Part shown: positions 58,535 to 64,000 of the stretch, in pieces
How positions within the stretch are numbered: the first letter of the stretch is position 1
Layout of the letters: each line of letters begins with the position of its first letter
Assembly: GCA_015039315.1 (NCBI GenBank)
Contig: WIDE01000027.1
Span: 162,398 to 226,397 of the forward strand
Reading direction: 5' to 3'
DNA: 64,000 nt
Origin: Clavulina sp. PMI_390
Taxonomy: Eukaryota > Basidiomycota > Agaricomycetes > Cantharellales > Hydnaceae
Translations under genes and position numbers: made by a program
Notes under the pieces: generated by a model
Told to the model about the DNA's origin: nothing
Seen by the model: the letters and a program-made list of their open reading frames with translations, nothing else
The model's database searches: none

Positions 58535-59957
58535 TTATGTAGTAGCTATTGATGACGGAGGTTCGGTAAAAATCCATTTCATCATACCGTGCTGATACTG
58601 TGGAAATGTCGCACAAAACCAGATGAACACCCAAACATAGCCTATCGTTCTCCCTAATGCTGCTACAGCCGGAGGGTATTTCTCTTTTGCTCCTGATGAG
58701 TTCTTTGCCTTTTCGGCTTTACCGAACCCGCCTATCCTCCATGCCCAATCGATTGCGTCAATCACATGGTCTTCCACCATAATGGCTATCGCTTGACTGA
58801 TGAAGAATTGAGGGCTGAACAGAGCCTCACGAGAGAATTTCGCCCATGTACTGGAGCGCACTTCGGAGGGGAGGACATTGGCGTAGAGTGCATAATCACC
58901 CCAAACGTGGACGTAGGTGGACAGTATGAATGCTGTGTAGAGCTTGATGTACTTTGAGGCGAATGTGCGCGGCTTCGCACCAAGGAAGTCTGCGACAGCA
59001 TCGCCAGATACCGCGAATGGCTACTAAATGTGTTAGGAGGCCCACATATCAGACGAATACTTTTCATTCGACACACCTTGCGGAGCATTTGGTGCCAAGC
59101 ACGACTGAGATTCCAAGAAAGTAGACACAACGGACGCCAAGGCATTAGCGAAGCGTGCCCGGAAGGAAGCATAATTGAAACAGGTGATCTTACCCCCATG
59201 CTCGTCGGACCGTATACGCATCGCTGACGGCCCCAAAGATGTCTGGCCAGTCTCTGGGCTCGCATATGTGGAGGGCTACCGTCACCAATGCTGCAAAGGA
59301 ATGAAGAGTGTTGAGGAAGTTCCACGAGAAGACCAGGCCCCCTGCAGTGAATATCACTCGTTGGAGTAAAGTTGGCGTTGGGGTAAGGATGATGTTGAGT
59401 GCAAATGTTGAGTATCTTGGGAGCATGGCGAGGGGAAAAAGAATGAGGCCGCCTTTGAGTACAGTAAGGAACCGATTGATGCAGAAATTATAACGAGAGG
59501 AGATTGATTTGGAAAGAGGGATAATGTTGGGTACTTGGGCGCTGGTGCCAACCAAACGCTGGCTGAACGTGAGGGAGTAAGCCCACCAAACGCGTGACGG
59601 AAGACTAAGGGAATCATCCGCAAGGCAGGTTTTCTGGGGCTGGATACCCTCAGTAGAATCAGAGTCGGTGGGCGGAGTGTAGGCTTTATCGCTGGGTTTG
59701 GACCATGTGATGGACGTTCTAGGATCTTCCGCCCTAAGGAGAAGAGCCAGGGCCAAGAGAATGAACCCTCCTACTCCTGAGGCTTCACTGTACGCAGGCA
59801 CGCCCTTGAAGCCAGGCTCGTCGATGATGCGGATGAGACTCCATGTCCCCGTCACAAAGATGACAGCGAATGCGATGAGCCTTTGGACTCGTGTGGTCGG
59901 AGTGACAAGCACGAGTACACATAGCTGACGTGGGATGTAACTAATGAGCGCACTCAT
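58535..59957 (-). CDS. Wax synthase-like (MBOAT_2) membrane protein, array copy 5
   Basis: Three exons (59957-59194, 59104-59077, 59020-58535) give 425 aa. It starts MSALISYIPRQLCVLVLVTP. TFSQRLVGTSAQVPNIIPLS, CEPRDWPDIFGAVSDAYTVR, AWHQMLRK (28-nt exon), HVWGDY, LFSPQFFISQAIAIMVEDHV and GYVWVFIWFCATFPQ are present. It is very close in sequence to copies 4 and 7 (for example the KEKYPPAVAALGR loop). No lesion seen. Confidence 0.9.
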
Positions 59958-60722
59958 TAGCTTCGCCTAGACGATGTATGTCCAAGCCTCGTGGACGTGG
60001 CGTAGGCGATCAGACCTAGGAGTCGGAACCAGGCGTGGCGGGAGGAGGAGGAAGTGGTGATGGTGGAGAGTTCTTGCCTGTCATTCGTTTCAGGCTAGAG
60101 GCTATATACACTCGCCAAGACATAGCGATTTGTCCAGCTCCAGTCCATGACAGGGCTGAAAGGGTCTCGCTATGGAATTGCACTCAATCAAGTTGCACCA
60201 ACAGTTTGGAAGGAGCTGATTTTCCATTCTGGTCGTCGGTGTCGACTACTTGAAAGAATTGCGAAGCGTAAGAGCGGGAAGAGGCAAATCAGCCGAGAGC
60301 TGTCAGGGAACGAAGCTTGCGAGCAGGGTTATTGGTATGGTGAGGGTGTTGGGTGTCACTGGGGGTGGATCGGTCGCCGCGGCTTGGCCAGCCCGTTCGG
60401 CACCAGTCATTCCAAAGGGGAAGATGTACGGCACGAGGAAGGGCCTAGCGATTATCAAAGGAATTTTTGATGCTCTTTCAGAAGCTACAGAGAGCATCCA
60501 CATCTGACCAAGCAGGATAGAGAACCATCAAGGTTGGGCCTGAAACGCGGGGCCGACATCGTCCCACGGACCTCCTCTTTTCATCTGCCTGCCACGCTCA
60601 TTGAGTCATTCATTATTATTTTTCGATGAATGGATTTCTCCGCGAAGTCTATTGCGGCTCGTCCAAGATTCTGTCGTCGTCGTCCGGTGACGCGACTTTG
60701 ACCTTGCCACGTCGTGCAGACC
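59958..60722. promoter_or_regulatory. Divergent region, wax-synthase-like copies 5 (-) and 6 (+)
   Basis: About 765 bp hold both promoters. The block at 60543-60582 (GAAACGCGGGGCCGACAT, then CCTCCTCTTTTC) recurs at 58156-58205. Open frames here on both strands (about 60250-60507) have no recognisable homology and I do not call them. Confidence 0.45.
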
Positions 60723-62159
60723 ATGGGCGCCCTCATCAGCTGGATCCCGCGACAGTTGTGTGCGCTTGCTCTCATAGCACCGACCACGCGGCTTCAGAGA
60801 CTACTTGCGTTCGGTATTATTGTCGCCTCACAAATATGGACTATTATCGCTTTCATTGATGAGCCTGGTCTGAGAGGCTTGGTGGCTTACTGCGAGGCTG
60901 CAGGTCTTGGAGGTTTTCTTCTACTATCTGGAAACCTTCTCGTCGCCACTGAAGACCCAAGAACATCAATCACTTGGCTCAAACCCTCTGAAAAATCAAC
61001 GGGCTCGTCCATCGACACTGATGTTGCCGGGGGCGAGAAGTCGCAAGGGGCGAAAACGAAGACGTGGCTCGCGGATCACACCCTTGGCTTCCCAACCCGC
61101 GTCTGGTGGGCATATTCGATGACGCATAGCCCTCGATTACTTGGAACAAATGTCCAAACCGCAAATATCGTCCCACTTCCCCCAACTCTATCCTCCTCTC
61201 GTTTGAACTTCTGTTTGAACCGTCTCTTTACATTGGTGACGAGCCTCCCGCTCATGTTCGCGACCGCAATGGCTCCTAAATACTCACAATTCCTTCTCGA
61301 CGCTGCTACAAACCAGACCCCGACGCTCCTCCAGAGAGCAATTGTGACGTCCGGTGGCCTCATTTTCACATGGAATCTGATCAAATCTGGCCACTGCTTT
61401 CTTGCATGTTTAGCCGTTGCTCTACGGCTATCAGAGCCCGACGAATGGCCAAATCTGTTTGGTGCTCTGGGCGATGCTTATACAGTTCGGAGAGCATGGG
61501 GGTAAGTGTACTCGATCCGCTGTTGCGAACCTGGACTCCTTTTTCTGTATCTTACTCAAATCTTTGTCCTTGTCTGATCACAGCCGGACATGGCATCAGA
61601 TGTTACGAAAGGTTCGTTCAATATTCAAGACTCGAGTTGTGTCTTTCGCCCTAACCAACCCTTCCTATAGCCATTCGAAGCTGGCGGCAACGGAATCGTC
61701 TCATTATTTGGGGCAAAGCCGCACACGTTCGCTTCAAAATACCTAAAGCTGTACACAGCTTTCGCCCTCTCCACTTTTGCACATGTATGGGGCGATTTCG
61801 TCATTCACGGAAACACTCTTCCTCCTGAAACCCGCTCCAATACCTGGGCAAAGTTCTCGCTGGACGCCTTGATCACCCCACAATTCTTCATGAGCCAAGC
61901 GGTGGGCATTATGATTGAAGATCATGTGATAGACATGATTGAGTGGGCCTGGCGGACGGGCAAATTTGGCAAGGTGAAGAAGGCAAAAGGCCCGCCAGGT
62001 GCAAAAGCAAAATCTTCGCCTGGTGTGGTTTGGTACGGGAGGGCGATAGGTTATGCGTGGGTCTTTGTCTGGTTCTGCGCGACGTACCCGCAGTATCAGA
62101 ACAGGCTGAATTTGTGGTCGTATATGGAGCCTCCCCCAGTCGCGCCATTGTATGACTAA
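60723..62159 (+). CDS. Wax synthase-like (MBOAT_2) membrane protein, array copy 6
   Basis: Three exons (60723-61501, 61584-61611, 61671-62159) give 431 aa. It starts MGALISWIPRQLCALALIAP; a second in-frame ATG lies 9 bases upstream. SEPDEWPNLFGALGDAYTVR, TWHQMLRK (28-nt exon), FASKYLKLYTAFAL, HVWGDF, LITPQFFMSQAVGIMIEDHV and GYAWVFVWFCATYPQ are intact. It resembles copy 3 most in the C-terminal exon (QNRLNLWSYMEP compared with QNRINFWAYTES). Confidence 0.92.
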
Positions 62160-62594
62160 ATATTGGGCCACAATATTTCGGCCCGATTTTTTTTAGTCAG
62201 AACGATTTGTTTTGAGTGGCTCCACTCCCACGTATCGGCCGCTGTGATGGAAAATCATGCCCCGCTTTCCTCGACCGCAGGCGTGAATCTGATGAGGTAG
62301 ATTGTAGAAAGAGACCAGAGTGAAGCAGGATGAGAATCGAGTCAAGAAATGTTAATTCCATTTGGGAAAGTGTGTTTCGGGCGGATGTATTGTTAGGGAG
62401 TATCTACACCTGGGCTGACAACGTCATGGTTGCGTTGTTCCCACGCGACATTCAAGCCATGGCTCAATGAACCGCCACCGAACAGATATATATTCTGTTA
62501 CCCTTCACTTTATTGGTATCTTATAACCCCCCGCTTGCTGGTTTGAGCGCCCATTGTCGACTTATCTTGCGTGTCTTCCATCTTCGTAAAGATC
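62160..62594. other. Intergenic between wax-synthase-like copies 6 and 7
   Basis: 3' flank of copy 6 and upstream region of copy 7. An AT-rich ATATATATTCTG stretch lies at about 62487-62498. No gene. Confidence 0.4.
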
Positions 62595-64000
62595 ATGGGC
62601 GCACTTATCAGTTACCTTCCGCGCCAGCTATGTGTACTGGCACTTGTTGCTCCGACCACTCGAGCTCAAAGGGTCATGGCTTTCGCAGCTCTCTTCGTGC
62701 TAGAGACATGGACTATCATTCGACACATCAACGAGCCAGGTCTGAGGGGCGTGGCCGCGTATAGCGAGGCATCAGGAATGGCAGGGTTCGTTATGCTGGC
62801 ACTGAACCTCTTGCTCGGCATAAAAGACCCCAGAGCCTCCGTCACCTGGTTCAAACCACGCAGTACCGAGACCAGCCCTTCGTCCACGACACCAGATGCT
62901 ACCCAAAGCACTCCACCCCAAAAGACTTCTCTTGTGGACGAACCCCTTCCCTCACGCGTTTGGTGGGCCTACTCCCTCACATTCAACCAACGCATGATTG
63001 GCACTAGCGCCCAAGCAGCCAACGTCGTCCCTCTGTCCAAGTCTCTCTCCTCATCTCGATGGGACTTTTGCTTGAGTCGACTGTTTAGCGTGATCAAAGG
63101 TGGCCTAATCATGTTCTCCCTCGCCATGCTCCCGAAATACTCTCAATTCGCTCTTGAGGCCATCCTCAATCCATCACCGACTCCAGTCCAACGAGCAGCA
63201 ATCGCCACGGGGGGTATTATCTTCTCATGGAATTTGCTCAACACTCTCCATTGCCTTGCGGCGTTTGTGACAGTAGCTCTGCGGGTATCCGAGCCCGAGG
63301 ATTGGCCAGATGTGTTCGGGGCAGTCGGGGATGCGTATACACTACGAAGAGCATGGGGGTAAGCGCGTTCATCTCATTCAGTGCCTTTTGTGTCATCTGT
63401 GCTAATGATCTGATCACAATTGTGTTTGATTTTTTTGGATGTCAGTCGTGCATGGCACCAGATGCTCCGCAAGGTATGTCGGATGCCAATTGCCCATCCG
63501 ATTCATCAACTTCATTGACACCGCTATTCTGGGTAGCCATTTGCAGCATCTGGGGATGCTGTCGCCGACTTTGTTGGAGCAAAGCCCCGCACGTTTGCTT
63601 CAAAATACATCAAGCTCTACACTGCATTTGCTCTGTCAACATATGTCCACGTATGGGGTGATTTTGCACTCTATGCCAACCTCCTCACCCCCGAGATGCG
63701 CTCCAGCACGTTGGGGAAATTCTCCCGTAAGGCTCTTTTCAGCCCACAGTTCTTCATGGGCCAAGCGGTGGCCATCATGGTGGAAGATCATGTGATAGAC
63801 TTGATCGAGTGGGCATGGAGGACAGGTAAGTTCGGTCAGGCGGAAAAGGCCAAGAGCTCTTCGGGAGGAAAAGAGAAGTATCCTCCGGCATTGGCGGCGT
63901 TTGGGAGAATGGTTGGTTATGCCTGGGTGTTCATTTGGTTCAGTGCGACGTTCCCCCAATATCAGCACAGTATTAACAAGTGGGAATATGCTCAACTTCT
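62595..64000 (+). CDS. Wax synthase-like (MBOAT_2) membrane protein, array copy 7 (cut by window end)
   Basis: Three exons (62595-63358, 63446-63473, 63537 to the window end) give about 418 residues without a stop, so the last few codons lie outside. It starts MGALISYLPRQLCVLALVAP. SEPEDWPDVFGAVGDAYTLR, AWHQMLRK (28-nt exon), HVWGDF, LFSPQFFMGQAVAIMVEDHV and GYAWVFIWFSATFPQYQ are present. The Cys in the last motif (WFCAT) is Ser here. No inactivating lesion within the window. Confidence 0.9.

Noticed and set aside
60250..60507. Open frames on both strands between wax-synthase-like copies 5 and 6
   Set aside because: No recognisable motif, no paralogue elsewhere in the window and no promoter or splice context; likely chance frames in a divergent promoter region.
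1..64000. Transposable elements, CRISPR arrays or integrated viral sequence
   Set aside because: I found no transposase, reverse transcriptase, integrase, terminal repeats, spaced repeats or viral protein motifs on either strand; the repeats seen are gene paralogues and their promoters.

Overview
The window looks like a nuclear contig of a filamentous basidiomycete, probably an agaricomycete. Genes are dense and cut by many introns, mostly 45-80 nt, with GT(A/G)NG donors and YAG acceptors. The gene set fits: a secreted GH6 cellobiohydrolase with a fungal CBM1, secreted GH76 proteins, degenerate tandem F-box proteins, and wax-synthase-like membrane acyltransferases. I saw no bacterial, organellar or viral segment, no CRISPR array and no convincing tRNA. 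All exon boundaries were read by eye. Except where stated, each spliced model is a multiple of three and keeps the family's motifs across every junction.

Layout. 1-17 kb is single-copy genes: Cel6A cellobiohydrolase (-), TIM54 (-), an HYPK-like UBA protein (-), gluconokinase (-), a secreted BNR_4 beta-propeller that may be a PL42-type lyase (+), an arrestin-like adaptor (-), one dispersed wax-synthase-like gene (-), a NECAP-type endocytic adaptor (-) and a UBLCP1-type proteasome phosphatase (+). 17.1-17.7 kb holds an unrecognised coding remnant. 18.5-31.1 kb is a same-strand array of four GH76 paralogues, interrupted by one lineage-specific gene with an N-terminal membrane segment and a dsRBM-like C-terminus. 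32-38.6 kb holds a BET double-bromodomain protein and a WDR70 homologue (both -). 39.2-47.9 kb is a minus-strand array of four F-box paralogues plus one F-box remnant. 48.1-50.7 kb has an acidic disordered protein that may be a ribonucleotide reductase inhibitor, and frataxin (both +). 51.1 kb to the end is an array of wax-synthase-like paralogues in mixed orientation: six intact or open genes, one pseudogene and one short relic; the last runs off the window.

The window therefore mixes conserved housekeeping genes (mitochondrial import, iron-sulfur chemistry, chromatin reading, endocytosis, proteasome control) with three independent tandem family expansions at different stages of birth and decay. 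The most unusual structure is in the GH76 array. All four copies need a 7-nt microexon and a 13-nt microexon to be read correctly, and the 7-nt one lies directly after the catalytic Asp-Asp. In the wax-synthase-like family every copy puts its WHQxLR motif on an isolated 28-nt exon, and that exon's acceptor is lost in the pseudogene. Paralogue groups also keep recognisable upstream blocks (GH76, F-box and wax-synthase-like), which suggests promoters were duplicated with the genes.
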